A stretch of 64,000 nucleotides of DNA from Calothrix sp. 336/3 (GCF_000734895.2 NZ_CP011382.1:3450700-3514699), one strand, 5' to 3'. Counted from the first letter of the stretch, positions 18,914-27,684 are shown. Numbers and translations: made by a program. Notes: generated by a model not told the origin, from the letters alone.

Positions 18914-19300
18914 CTAACGTAACTTTCTGGCAGCGATCGCCCATCTTCTCACCTTCATTAGCACAATTGTCAGGCAGAGTCCCGTTAAGCGCCAGTAGGT
19001 AATAATTGTCACCTGCCAATTAGGATGTCCATGGGCTAAAGATTCTCGTCGAGCCAACAAAATATCATGGAGCCAATCTTGGTATTCTTCCCAGTCTTGA
19101 GATGCTTTCTTTGTGAGGGTTCTGGCAATCCAGTCAGCTAATTTGATTTCACGACTTACTGGTAAACTGTGTCTGGTATTTTGTCGAGGATTACCCCGTG
19201 ATTGTCTGTAGCTAATGATGCTGACAATGAGAATAAAAGCGATAACAGTAACACTAATATTTAAAGCGATCGCGCTGGGAACTGCCAGAAATGTCATCAC
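18914..19300 (-). CDS. Small membrane-associated protein, unknown function
   Basis: This 128-residue frame has a hydrophobic N-terminal helix (AIALNISVTVIAFILIVSII, about 10-29), a charged middle with SRE-IKLADWIARTLTKKASQDWEEYQDWLHDILL, and a second weaker hydrophobic stretch (YWRLTGLCLTIVLMKV). The middle segment is tryptophan-rich and looks like a real protein. I do not recognise the family. It is transcribed divergently from the exported protein gene starting at 19438. The first two codons are both Met, and the start is not certain. Confidence 0.5.
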   Translation of the reverse strand: MMTFLAVPSAIALNISVTVIAFILIVSIISYRQSRGNPRQNTRHSLPVSREIKLADWIARTLTKKASQDWEEYQDWLHDILLARRESLAHGHPNWQVTIITYWRLTGLCLTIVLMKVRRWAIAARKLR

Positions 19301-19437
19301 GGCGATCGCAAAAGCGTGCTTCGAGAATAAGATTGCATACCCTCCCTAGATTCGAGATTTATAACCTAATACAAAGCGACCTAAGTCCAACTTGCTTCTA
19401 TTCACAACTAAGCTTCTTTCATTTCCATAAGGTATCT

Positions 19438-20187
19438 ATGAATTTTGCCAGAATTTCCTCTCTATCTACGAAACTAACTTTGTCTGCTTTATCGCTTGCT
19501 GTCACCAGTGCAATGATTCCCTACTTACCAGCACAGGCTTGCCCTACAGGATTCTATCGAATAGGGGGTGGTAATGCAGGTTGGGTGGGATGTGCTCCGA
19601 TTCCAGGATATCCTTCTAGCGAAAGTCCCCCCCCTTCTAAACCAACCACCCCTGCACCCAACCCACTCAAACTCCCTCCAGATCCAGCAATGATGCGCTT
19701 GCTAGACTCCCTGGTTAAACGGGCAGAATTTGAAGCAAAATACGGAAGAATTTTATTCTACGAGCCCAAAGTAGGAGTATGGCTGATGACTTCCGAAGGG
19801 GATGGAACTGGAAAAAATTGTGCTGTCTCATTTACTGAGACCCCCAAAGTATCCAACATTGTGTTATTCTCTGGTCCCAGTCAAAAGAGCGCAGGTGCAA
19901 TCCTATTTCAAGGAATTGGAATGCCTACAACGACTGAAATTAAAGAGATTCAACCCACTCTCACATTCAAGGGAGCCAAACCTGTAGCCATCAATGCGGC
20001 ATTGATACCCTACGGCAAAAACTCTGGAATTATGGTCTTAACTGACATGGTGAAGATGATGCGTCATGTGAATGCAGAGAATGAAGTCATACTGCAACTT
20101 GATGGCAAAGAGGTTTTTCGTGCCAGTATGACTGGATTTATGAAAGCACGAAGTGCCATGCTTGAATGTATGAAGGCTAATAGTTAG
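19438..20187 (+). CDS. Exported protein with Pro-rich linker, unknown function
   Basis: I choose the ATG at 19438 (249 residues), which directly begins a signal peptide: MNFARISSLSTKLTLSALSL, hydrophobic core, cut after LPAQA near residue 35. A longer frame to 19291 would overlap the divergent gene and add a basic stretch unlike a signal sequence. A short Cys-containing region (ACPTGFYRIGGG-AGWVGCAPIPGYP) follows, then a Ser/Pro/Thr linker (about 60-82). The C-terminal domain of about 165 residues contains GVWLMTSEGDGTGKNCAVSF and NEVILQLDGKEVF. This domain is common in cyanobacterial exported proteins, but I cannot name it. Confidence 0.7.
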   Translation: MNFARISSLSTKLTLSALSLAVTSAMIPYLPAQACPTGFYRIGGGNAGWVGCAPIPGYPSSESPPPSKPTTPAPNPLKLPPDPAMMRLLDSLVKRAEFEAKYGRILFYEPKVGVWLMTSEGDGTGKNCAVSFTETPKVSNIVLFSGPSQKSAGAILFQGIGMPTTTEIKEIQPTLTFKGAKPVAINAALIPYGKNSGIMVLTDMVKMMRHVNAENEVILQLDGKEVFRASMTGFMKARSAMLECMKANS

Positions 20188-20739
20188 AACCATCGGAAAC
20201 TGTGCCCAAAATTGCGATCGCTCTTTTCGCCAGGAGTTCATCAATAGCATCAGCATTTTGAGGGCGATCGCGGAGCACAATAAATCTGTGGGATGGCGAA
20301 GCGCAGATCGCTTACCCTAACTTGTCAGTTTGCGATCGCCTTACAGAGTAATAGGTTTAATCACATCTAGGTTTCAGCAACACAAACAGATAAACGCTAA
20401 CCATAACATAACCTGCAATGAAAATAATAATCGTGTTGGAGCGGATTTATTCAAGTTGCTATGCTCTGATAACATACAAAAAGGCACCTCTTGCGAGATG
20501 CCTGTCATGCAGGAAACACCTTTAAGTAGTGTCCCTACACCTTCCCAACAATCAGCAACAGTGACTAACGTGCAATTAGCCACACTCACAGTCACAGACG
20601 TGAATAATGTAATCTTATTAACTGTCAAACTTAATGGCAGCAGTGTATACACTTAAAATATTCCTGAGCGATCGCCCTTTTCAGTAAACTTGACAATGGC
20701 AGGTAGCAACAGCATCAGTTAACCCAGTGTGACAGTTAA
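20188..20739. other. Intergenic region rich in HIP1 sites
   Basis: About 550 bases without a gene I can support. It holds at least four HIP1-type GCGATCGC sites. A short hairpin at about 20484-20505 has arms AGGCACCTC and GAGATGCCT with one mismatch and a TTGC loop, and no T-run. An open frame at 20330-20656 has poor composition and no ribosome binding site. Confidence 0.4.
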
Positions 20740-22023
20740 TCAGAAATATACTTTTCCCCTTTTCCCGATTCCTGCACCCACCATTGCTCCTATAAGCAGC
20801 CAGGAGATAGTATTTAACCGAATATCAAAAATAGTCACATCGACGGTATTAAATAATATCCAGGCAGTAGTAACTAGCAAATAGCTAAAAAACAGAAGTT
20901 TATCCTCTGTCTGCAAATATTGTTCTTGGAATAATACTTTCACCCCATCCACCACAATCCAAATTAGTAAAGCACAAAATAAGAGGGTGGCGAAAATCCC
21001 TGTTTCTGCTGCCAACATTAAGTATAAATTGTGCGGATGACCTAGCCAAATATTCATTTTAGCTTGATATATTTCAGTGAAATTACGTAATCCCCACCCA
21101 ACTATCGGGCGTTCTTTACACATAGAAAGAGCAAAATTCCATTGAGTTTGACGGAGTAGGGCAACAGGTCTATCTGGATACATTTGGTCATTGAGTCGCG
21201 CCCAAAAGAAGGCAGGTACGAATTGACGTAAGCTGCTAGCAATGGGGTTAGGAGCAAAGGCAGCCAGGAGAATAGTAGTTGTAATAGTTGATACTCCCAA
21301 CACTATAAGCCGCCAACCTTGATAAACTGCATAGGCAAAACAAGCAAGTATGGCGATCGCCCAAGCGTTACGAGAATTTGTCAAAATTAAACCGACAAAA
21401 TCTAGAATGACGGTGACACTCAGGAAGAGGAACCTAGGGGAAAGGGGTAAATGTCGATGGTATTGCTTCCACTGTGCCAACCATAAACCTAGTGCCAGGA
21501 TAAACACAATTACCAAATATCCTGCCAAAATATTGGCGTACATAAATACAGAAGCCATCCTACCCACAGGATTACCACCGGGGGCGATCGCCCAACCGAA
21601 AAGACTCTGCCAAATTTCGGAAGTGGTGAAACCGAGAAACAACTGTCCCATACCAATCAGAACTATGGGCAAGGAACTCACTACTAATATCTCAGATATG
21701 CGTTTTAGCTGGGCTGGAGTCTGAACTAAAACACTAAAGGCAGCAAAGAAGAGGAAGAAAGGTAAAAAATTACACAATCCTAGTAATGCTTCTGACTTAT
21801 TCCACGCAAAGCAGGTTGTGATAATCAGTAACAGACTCAGCAACCCAAACCCCTGGTTCAGGGGATAACGGATGATTCTGCGGTACTGTTGTTGCCAAGT
21901 TGCAAACAAGGAAATAACCAAAATCACAGCACCCAAAGCGGGAACAAAGGGCAAAAGGATTAACCCCAATTGGGCAGAATTCCAAGCAAATTGTAATTTT
22001 GGTTCCGGATGTCGGGAAAACAT
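20740..22023 (-). CDS. O-antigen ligase / Wzy_C family membrane protein
   Basis: I start at the ATG at 22021-22023 (MFSRHPEPKLQFAW, 427 residues) rather than an upstream codon that reads through a tandem repeat. About ten to twelve hydrophobic helices are visible, with a larger loop between about residues 270 and 330. That loop carries ERPIVGWGLRNFTEIYQAK and then HPHNLYLMLAAETGIF, the conserved His/Asn motif of the Wzy_C domain of O-antigen ligases and polymerases. The protein is likely in the cytoplasmic membrane and may join or polymerise surface glycans. Cyanobacterial relatives include IctB-type proteins once proposed as bicarbonate transporters, so function by homology alone is uncertain. 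Confidence 0.8.
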   Translation of the reverse strand: MFSRHPEPKLQFAWNSAQLGLILLPFVPALGAVILVISLFATWQQQYRRIIRYPLNQGFGLLSLLLIITTCFAWNKSEALLGLCNFLPFFLFFAAFSVLVQTPAQLKRISEILVVSSLPIVLIGMGQLFLGFTTSEIWQSLFGWAIAPGGNPVGRMASVFMYANILAGYLVIVFILALGLWLAQWKQYHRHLPLSPRFLFLSVTVILDFVGLILTNSRNAWAIAILACFAYAVYQGWRLIVLGVSTITTTILLAAFAPNPIASSLRQFVPAFFWARLNDQMYPDRPVALLRQTQWNFALSMCKERPIVGWGLRNFTEIYQAKMNIWLGHPHNLYLMLAAETGIFATLLFCALLIWIVVDGVKVLFQEQYLQTEDKLLFFSYLLVTTAWILFNTVDVTIFDIRLNTISWLLIGAMVGAGIGKRGKVYF

Positions 22024-22024
22024 A

Positions 22025-22064
22025 AAATGGGTGATGGGTAAGTGATGGGTAGGTGATAGGGAAT
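22025..22064. repeat. Short degenerate tandem repeat of GTGATGGGTA type
   Basis: A run of GGGTGATGGGTAAGTGATGG followed by GTAGGTGATAGGG repeats a 9-11 base unit three times in the 5' region of the O-antigen-ligase-like gene. Similar CCCATCACCCATTACC strings occur before rpoC1 and rpoC2. Confidence 0.5.
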
Positions 22065-22105
22065 GAAAATATTTCCTCACCCCCTGCAACCTTTCCCTGC
22101 CAGAA

Positions 22106-22948
22106 TTACGCCATTTCCCAACATTCAGTACGAGTCAAGCGAATTTGAGCTAGGGCAAAAATTGTCGGAATAATACGACCGTAATTTGTGGCGATCGCCC
22201 TCCAACCTAAATCGGCGAAAAACCAACCCCACATAACCGGACCCATAACAGCAAATACACTGCGAACAGCACCATAACGCGCTGCACTCACAGCCATTCC
22301 CCGTTTCGCAATTTGTAGAGTCACATAACTTTGAAACTGAGTTGTTGCTGCTGCACCACCCTGAATTGCCGTTTGCTTGGCGACTTGATATTTGGCAAAA
22401 TGGATAGCAAATTCCTTGGCTATTTGATTGAGTAATAAAGGTTGTAGGACAGAAGTAACGGCGATCGCGCTGCCACCCTTCAAAAGTAGCCCCACAGGGT
22501 CACGCTGTAAATATAGAGGCAAGGGTTCGGTTAAATCAGATTTTGCCAGTTGTTTTTGTACCTGTGCCGTCAATTTTTGTTTATCTTTTGCGGGTAATTT
22601 TTTCCAGACTCGCCCCAAAAGATGTAAAAATAACTCTGCTTCCAAATCTACGGTTGCGAGACTTTCTGAGTAGGGAATTCGTAAATATTTACAAACTTGG
22701 ATGAGAGCTTGTCGATATGTCACCTGGTGCGATCGCCCCCGCAGAACCGTAATTCCATCTGCTGCCAAAAATCGGAAACGCTGTTCCAAAGCATCTAGCC
22801 AAGCTTCCCGTCCTTGACTTTGGACTTCTATCGGTTCCGGTGTATTCACATAATCTAGAGGATTATACTTGCGACTAAATAGAATTGCCGTCAAATCCTG
22901 CAATTCTTCTTCCGTTGCCAGTTCTAGAGCCAACCTCAGCTCATCCAA
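22106..22948 (-). CDS. YaaW-like family protein
   Basis: This 280-residue protein starts MDELRLALELATEEELQDLT, matching the opening helix of the YaaW/UPF0174-like family. A central part (VTYRQALIQVCKYLRIPYSE, then LEAELFLHLLGRVWKKLPAKDKQKL) is followed by a glycine/alanine-rich C-terminal half with amphipathic or weak membrane helices (MAVSAARYGAVRSVFAVMGPVMWGWFFADLGW). The family has no established biochemical role. Its stop lies 82 bp before the start chosen for the next minus-strand gene, so the two could be co-transcribed. There are no catalytic motifs to interpret. Confidence 0.7.
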   Translation of the reverse strand: MDELRLALELATEEELQDLTAILFSRKYNPLDYVNTPEPIEVQSQGREAWLDALEQRFRFLAADGITVLRGRSHQVTYRQALIQVCKYLRIPYSESLATVDLEAELFLHLLGRVWKKLPAKDKQKLTAQVQKQLAKSDLTEPLPLYLQRDPVGLLLKGGSAIAVTSVLQPLLLNQIAKEFAIHFAKYQVAKQTAIQGGAAATTQFQSYVTLQIAKRGMAVSAARYGAVRSVFAVMGPVMWGWFFADLGWRAIATNYGRIIPTIFALAQIRLTRTECWEMA

Positions 22949-23111
22949 TGTCCCTTCCTCCCTTCCATACTGCCTTATCTGTACCTTATTCTACTATTAG
23001 CCTTCCGGGTCATTAGTAGTGTTTTGTACTAGGCAAGGATAAATCCAGGAGAAAAGGGAAAGGGTGAAGGCAAATTCAAGGGTGTTGTTGCCATTCCCTC
23101 TTCCCTAGTCC

Positions 23112-24092
23112 CTACATTGAATAAACTTGACCATCTATCAATAAACGGGTGATACCCTTGGCTTGGAGATGGTAGCGGGCTTTTTGGAGCATACGGCTAT
23201 CGGGGACTTTAATCACGCGATCGCGCTTGGTAGAAAATCGCTTGGCAACTCGATGATTGTCAAACACAGGTAAGGTTCGTTCCTGTATTTCTCCACCGGG
23301 AATATGCCCTAAATCGCCGAAATCTCTCAAGGGGCGAGTAATTAGCTCTGCCGCACGGTCAATCACCAAATAACAAGTTCTAGGCAAATGAGCCGAAGAG
23401 AGGGGTAGAACGCGAACTAGACCATCTCCAGAGCGACTTCTGGTGACTAGGGGTGGAGCATGGCGAATCTCATCCTCTTCGTAGTCTTCGTCATCATCAT
23501 CATCGAAGTCATCATCTAAATCATCGAGGTCGTCACCTTCATCCAGCAAGTCTTCACCCAGCATCTCCGCATGTAGGGAAGTTATGCCGTAGGAAATATC
23601 ACCTACGTCAGATTCAGTGTCTTCGAGGATAGGACTGGGAATGCTCACTAGTTCCTGGGTTACGGGCAATTCTAACTGCTCACCTACAGGTATAGGTTTG
23701 ACTGTAGATGAGATGCGTTTTTTCACCCTTCTGCTAGGGGAAGATTCACTTGCCACAGCAGGAATGACTTTCACCTCTGGGGGTGGTTCGATAACCACTG
23801 GAGTCGGTGGCAGTTTTTTCTCTGGTTGTGGTGCTTCCTCTGGCTCAATAAATGGTGGTTTATGCTCGTAACTCACCTGCGCTCTACCTTCAGGGGTTCT
23901 AGCTGCCCGCTTCAGAGAAACGAGATATTCGTATTCTTCTTCTGCTAGGGTGCTTTTGAGGAGACGGCTAATGGTTGAGTTACTGACATCGTAACGCTCT
24001 GCCAAAGTCGATGTCGTCTCGGCAGTTTCCCGGTACAATTTGAGGATTTCTTTTTTATCTGTTTCTGTTAGTTTTCTCACGGTAGACACCAA
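23112..24092 (-). CDS. HTH protein with long acidic tract (conserved in cyanobacteria)
   Basis: This 326-residue protein opens with a transposase-like helix-turn-helix (TETDKKEILKLYRETAETTSTLAERYDVSNSTISRLLK, about 7-45). A Pro/Glu/Val-rich linker and then a tract of nearly pure Asp/Glu (about 176-210, DDLDDLDDDFDDDDDEDYEE) follow. The C-terminal domain of about 100 residues contains SAHLPRTCYLVIDRAAELITRPLRDFGDLG and ends LLIDGQVYSM. The HTH resembles those of IS630/IS3-type transposases, but no catalytic DDE domain is present. This is more likely a domesticated DNA-binding protein than a mobile element. It is 10 bp downstream of the eight-helix membrane protein gene and probably co-transcribed with it. 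Confidence 0.72.
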   Translation of the reverse strand: MVSTVRKLTETDKKEILKLYRETAETTSTLAERYDVSNSTISRLLKSTLAEEEYEYLVSLKRAARTPEGRAQVSYEHKPPFIEPEEAPQPEKKLPPTPVVIEPPPEVKVIPAVASESSPSRRVKKRISSTVKPIPVGEQLELPVTQELVSIPSPILEDTESDVGDISYGITSLHAEMLGEDLLDEGDDLDDLDDDFDDDDDEDYEEDEIRHAPPLVTRSRSGDGLVRVLPLSSAHLPRTCYLVIDRAAELITRPLRDFGDLGHIPGGEIQERTLPVFDNHRVAKRFSTKRDRVIKVPDSRMLQKARYHLQAKGITRLLIDGQVYSM

Positions 24093-24102
24093 ACAACATT
24101 TG

Positions 24103-24978
24103 CTAAGTTCTTTTTCTGCCGCGCTCCCGTCGTGAGCGGTTTAATGATGCGTCATACTCTAGTACAGCACCCATACCAAACAACACTCCACTCCAGACCC
24201 AAAATACTTCCAGTATTTCTCCACTTTGATAGTTGGGAATCCTGTTAGCATATTTGAACCACATATCTGCAATGTAGAGCGAAAATGCCGCCGCCGCAAT
24301 CATTCGCCAAGAAAGAGATACACGTCCACCCCAAAAGGCTAACAGTAGAATTGTGGCGATAATTAATAGTAATACATCACTGACGACATAGAACCAATTT
24401 AAAATAGAAGCTATCCCTTGTAAGGAATCTGGTATTTGCTCTTGCCCGCCTCCTTGGGGTTGGGAAATCAACCATGCCAGGGCACTACCAAAAAGGGCGA
24501 TCGCTAATACTATTATCCATTGCCAGGTTTCTAAATTCAGTCGCCGAGATATCACAGCTAGAGTCATGCCTATACCTAACAGTAAATAGGTGATCACAAA
24601 AAACACATCACCTAAAGAGACTATGGGTTCTTCCTTCATCACAACTTCGGTATATCCGAAAAATATGCCACCTAAAAAATAAGAAAGCATACCGATGCCG
24701 ATTGACAACCATACATGACGACCACTCACGATTTGCGGACTACGCCAGTTTCTCAAGCATAGAAGACCTGCGCCAAGGTAAGCGAGGGCTTCAAAAATAT
24801 TTGTACCAATAACATACCATTCTGCCCGTCGTTCTATGCCATCTGCTTCGGGAATTTTTGCGCTAAAAAGTAAGAAATATAACAGCGCTAATAATCCCCA
24901 ACCCAAGCTGAATAAAATAATGTTTTGGGTGGTAAACCAGGATTGAGAACTTTTGTTTTTGTTGTAAATGCTACTCAT
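24103..24978 (-). CDS. Eight-helix membrane protein, sensor-domain-like
   Basis: I start at the ATG at 24976-24978 (MSSIYNKNKSSQSW, 291 residues), since the longer frame adds 29 residues of unlikely composition. Eight hydrophobic helices are visible, including WYVIGTNIFEALAYLGAGLLCL, SLGDVFFVITYLLLGIGMTLAV and NWFYVVSDVLLLIIATILLLAFW. The GD-x-FF-x-x-YLLL-x-x-G pattern resembles the membrane sensor part of some cyanobacterial histidine kinases and GGDEF proteins, but here no output domain follows. It may act as a stand-alone receptor. The HTH protein gene starts 10 bp downstream, which suggests a pair; this is inference. Confidence 0.65.
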   Translation of the reverse strand: MSSIYNKNKSSQSWFTTQNIILFSLGWGLLALLYFLLFSAKIPEADGIERRAEWYVIGTNIFEALAYLGAGLLCLRNWRSPQIVSGRHVWLSIGIGMLSYFLGGIFFGYTEVVMKEEPIVSLGDVFFVITYLLLGIGMTLAVISRRLNLETWQWIIVLAIALFGSALAWLISQPQGGGQEQIPDSLQGIASILNWFYVVSDVLLLIIATILLLAFWGGRVSLSWRMIAAAAFSLYIADMWFKYANRIPNYQSGEILEVFWVWSGVLFGMGAVLEYDASLNRSRRERGRKRT

Positions 24979-25114
24979 GAACTTGTATTTATTCTGAATG
25001 ATTTCTATATACTCAAGCAATATTTGGATGCAATCAAATAAACACTTAAACGTATAAATCTTCATTTATACAACATAATTACAAGTAATGATTATTACTG
25101 AGGTACTGTTTTTA

Positions 25115-25774
25115 TTAGTGCCAAAGTTTACTTAAAGTTGACTGATGTAGCCATGCCATAAACAGCGATCGCTCTGCATCAGTCATGTCTTGTAATTTAT
25201 CTTTAACTGGATTGGCAAAATTGGTATTACCAAAATAAGCCTTGCCTAAACGGTGTAATTCTTGCAAAAGGGTAACTACGTGATGCTCCTGCCAATTAGG
25301 TGTTAACGCCTCGTCTAGAGGATTCATTGCTAATAAGTTCTTAACTGCCTGTGGTGAATTTCCCTGGGGAAATTGCCATTGTTGTAAAAACTCACCAATC
25401 TCTTTTTGAAACAAGGCGGCTTGCCGAGCCCCCAAAAAATCCTCTATATCCATGTAGAGTGATTGCAGTAGCAAAATCGTAGCTTGCGTGTAAGTACTGA
25501 GGTTGGTATGACTTTCGGCATCACCGTGTATTTGTTCTAAACGAACTTTGCCCCAAATGCTAAAGCGTTCAGGTTCTTCAAGTAATACACAAGCCTTACC
25601 ACGGTTATCAGTGAACTCACGCCACAAAGTTTTGGCTTCTTCTTCTTGACTAGCTTTAAAAACACTAATTAATCGAAAGGTCTGCCCCTGATAATGGAGA
25701 ATCGGCACCTGCTGATCACGAGATGGGTGCTGAATATTCGAGATTTCCACATCTTGCCTTTTAAGAATAAACAT
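25115..25774 (-). CDS. Conserved cyanobacterial protein, Npun_F0813-like
   Basis: I start at the ATG at 25772-25774 (MFILKRQDVEISNIQHP, 219 residues), with GAGGAG about 15 bases upstream; a TTG five codons earlier is the alternative. The protein is soluble and mixed alpha/beta. Its N-terminal half contains PILHYQGQTFRLISVFKASQEEE and KACVLLEEPERFSIWGKVRLEQI. The helical C-terminal half ends DMTDAERSLFMAWLHQSTLSKLW. I recall near-identical N-terminal text in a family present across cyanobacteria named after a Nostoc punctiforme locus; this is memory, not a search. No catalytic motif is evident and the function is unknown. Confidence 0.7.
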   Translation of the reverse strand: MFILKRQDVEISNIQHPSRDQQVPILHYQGQTFRLISVFKASQEEEAKTLWREFTDNRGKACVLLEEPERFSIWGKVRLEQIHGDAESHTNLSTYTQATILLLQSLYMDIEDFLGARQAALFQKEIGEFLQQWQFPQGNSPQAVKNLLAMNPLDEALTPNWQEHHVVTLLQELHRLGKAYFGNTNFANPVKDKLQDMTDAERSLFMAWLHQSTLSKLWH

Positions 25775-26014
25775 GGCACTGGCAAACAACTCCTCACAGG
25801 GGCTTGATCAATACGGCTGATATCATAACTCTCATGGGTTAATATGCGCCTGAGCGCAAACCCGTAATTAACTGGCTTGCGCCTTGGATCATAGCCTTGG
25901 TTGGTGAAAATCTGCAATAATTTTTCGTTGCTTTCTTGTAAACAACCATGTACAATATTATGATGATGTCTGACTCCATCAAGAGCCAGCACATCCTATT
26001 GCTTGTTTTTGCTT

Positions 26015-26088
26015 GGGCGCGTAACTCAGGTGGATAGAGTAACTGCCTTCTAAGCAGTCTGTCGCAGGTTCGAGTCCTGCCGCGCTCG
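26015..26088 (+). tRNA. tRNA-Arg (anticodon UCU)
   Basis: A complete 74-base cloverleaf can be folded by hand. The acceptor stem is GGGCGCG with CGCGCTC (one G-U pair). The D stem is ACTC/GAGT, the anticodon stem ACTGC/GCAGT around loop CTTCTAA (anticodon TCT, reading AGA). The variable region is 5 bases, and the T stem is GCAGG/CCTGC with loop TTCGAGT. The discriminator base is G at 26088, followed by CA then TTTT, so the full CCA tail is not encoded and must be added after transcription. It lies between an unrelated hypothetical gene and a convergent protease gene. Confidence 0.93.
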
Positions 26089-26105
26089 CATTTTGGTGAT
26101 TGTAT

Positions 26106-27023
26106 CTAAGAGTTAGTGATGCCAGCTTGGGTAAGAAATTCGCGAATGGTATTGCTGGTGAATAGGAAAGCAAAATTATCACTGTGGCGAGAACCGAAGG
26201 TAACAATTCCAATTACCTCACCTTGTTCGTTGATAACAGGTCCCCCCGAATTACCAGAAGTGGCAGTTCCATTGATTTGAATGACGGCGGTTCCATCACT
26301 GAGAGTTTTGTGAGCAGAAACCATACCCTTGGTAAAGCTTGCTTCCTGCAAAGATTTTTTATCTAACCAAGAAATATAGTCAATGATGGCTGGATAGCCC
26401 ACAACTGTAACTGTATCAGCTATTTGCACTTTATCAGAATCCGCGAGGGGAATTGCAGGTGTATTTGCCAAATTGACTTTGAGAATTGCCACATCTTTAC
26501 CTTCACCTACCGTTGCACCAGAGATAATCACCTGGGAGGGAAGTTGCTTACCATTGGATAGGATAACTGAGTAAATTGGTTCGATTTTCATCCACTTTAA
26601 TTGTTGGGCAACAGCATTAGGATTTTCACCATCTGATTCCAACTTACTTGCTAATTCTTGCCATAAAGATTCTTGGCAATTCTCTTTAGTAAAATTAATA
26701 ACATGGGCATTAGTAACAATGTGACCATGATTACTAGCAAAGAACCCAGAACCATGGGCAATATCTGTTTCTAGGTGATAAATTTTGCCAGTTTTGGGCA
26801 AGTATGCTGTCACTTGACATCCGAGAACAACTCGCACAACGGAGGGTTTAATAGACTCAGCAATTAAATTCGCTGATGACATTTTTCGGGGTTGGGTGGC
26901 TGATAAATTTTGTGGTTGCGTTGTTGCGGTTTGGGATTTGGCTGGGGATAGGGAAAGCAAGCTGGAAATCAAAATTGAGCTGATGAGAACTGCGGGGAAT
27001 TTGATAGATGATTGAGTCAACAT
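26106..27023 (-). CDS. Secreted trypsin-like serine protease (S1C/HtrA-like, no PDZ)
   Basis: This 305-residue protein has a signal peptide (MLTQSSIKFPAVLISSILIS, cut after SPAKS near residue 31) and one chymotrypsin-fold protease domain. The catalytic triad is visible: His in IVTNAHVINF, Asp in GEGKDVAILKV and Ser in TATSGNSGGPVINEQGEV. The chain ends soon after (REFLTQAGI), so the PDZ domain of DegP/HtrA proteins is missing. An insertion with CQESLWQELASKLESDGEN follows the catalytic His. It is probably a periplasmic protease for damaged or surface proteins. Its stop lies 17 bp from the tRNA-Arg gene, in convergent orientation. Confidence 0.88.
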   Translation of the reverse strand: MLTQSSIKFPAVLISSILISSLLSLSPAKSQTATTQPQNLSATQPRKMSSANLIAESIKPSVVRVVLGCQVTAYLPKTGKIYHLETDIAHGSGFFASNHGHIVTNAHVINFTKENCQESLWQELASKLESDGENPNAVAQQLKWMKIEPIYSVILSNGKQLPSQVIISGATVGEGKDVAILKVNLANTPAIPLADSDKVQIADTVTVVGYPAIIDYISWLDKKSLQEASFTKGMVSAHKTLSDGTAVIQINGTATSGNSGGPVINEQGEVIGIVTFGSRHSDNFAFLFTSNTIREFLTQAGITNS

Positions 27024-27080
27024 AGATTTTCTCCAAGTACTCAGCGAGAATGACTGGTGTGTGGGGGAAGGTGTAATACC

Positions 27081-27120
27081 AATTCGTAATTCGTAATTCG
27101 TAATTCGTAATTCGTAATTA
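27081..27120. repeat. Heptanucleotide short tandem repeat (AATTCGT)n
   Basis: Five exact copies of AATTCGT run from 27081 to 27115 and are followed by AATTA. Such 7-base tandem arrays (STRR) are typical of heterocyst-forming cyanobacteria. It lies in the 187-bp gap between two minus-strand genes for exported proteins. Confidence 0.9.
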
Positions 27121-27210
27121 AGAAAGTCTTATCTAGTCAGACTTTCAGGGTTTGTATCTGTTTCACTATTTTCGTGAAATGGTGCAAGGGTGATGGGAAG
27201 TTGTGCAAAC

Positions 27211-27684
27211 TTATCTGCCAAAGATACCAACACCGTAGTAACAAGGCTGATTGTGGCAACGAGACATATCTACACGAATCCGGTAGGTAGCGGTACGAGA
27301 GGGGGTAATGGGAATAAAGGGGATGTCATCATTTCCCATATCTGACGCGATCGCGTAACCTCTATCATTGATTAAGGCAATATCTAAATCTCGACAATCT
27401 CTGTCACAAACTCCAACAATCCCGTAGGATACACCTGCTCTGAGGGTTACAGTCACATAACTGGAATAGCCATGATTCATGGAATTGATTACAGGTTCAT
27501 GGGTTAACTCATAACCACGCAAACCGGAAGCCATACCTGCTCGGATGAGTTGCTCACCCACATCATTGATAAAATCACGGTAATCAGCGCGAACTGGGGT
27601 AGGTGCAATCAATAGGGAGGTAGAAAGAGCAGCAGTGGTGGAGATGGTTCCAAGAGCTTTAGTATTGAATATTTTTTGTAGCAT
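27211..27684 (-). CDS. Small exported protein, unknown function
   Basis: This 157-residue protein has a clear signal peptide (MLQKIFNTKALGTISTTAAL, hydrophobic core, cut after TPVRA near residue 33). The mature domain of about 125 residues has four cysteines, two in a CDRDC motif and two in SRCHNQPC. It contains VTLRAGVSYGIVGVCDRDCRDLDIALINDRGYAIASD and TYRIRVDMSRC, a pattern of beta strands reminiscent of small extracellular beta-sandwich (pre-peptidase-like) domains. Both Cys pairs probably form disulfides. I cannot name a family with certainty. It is followed on the same strand by the serine protease gene, 187 bp downstream. Confidence 0.65.
   Translation of the reverse strand: MLQKIFNTKALGTISTTAALSTSLLIAPTPVRADYRDFINDVGEQLIRAGMASGLRGYELTHEPVINSMNHGYSSYVTVTLRAGVSYGIVGVCDRDCRDLDIALINDRGYAIASDMGNDDIPFIPITPSRTATYRIRVDMSRCHNQPCYYGVGIFGR

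Noticed and set aside
20330..20656. Possible 108-residue protein
   Set aside because: Odd composition, no ribosome binding site and reads across HIP1 sites and a hairpin.
23112..24092. Transposase
   Set aside because: Only the HTH resembles transposases; there is no DDE catalytic domain and no terminal inverted repeats.
25669..25992. Apparent upstream frame of the Npun_F0813-like gene, suggesting a frameshift
   Set aside because: The downstream gene already has a family-like start (MFILKRQDVEIS) with a GAGGAG site; the upstream frame is not continuous with it and ends beside the tRNA gene.
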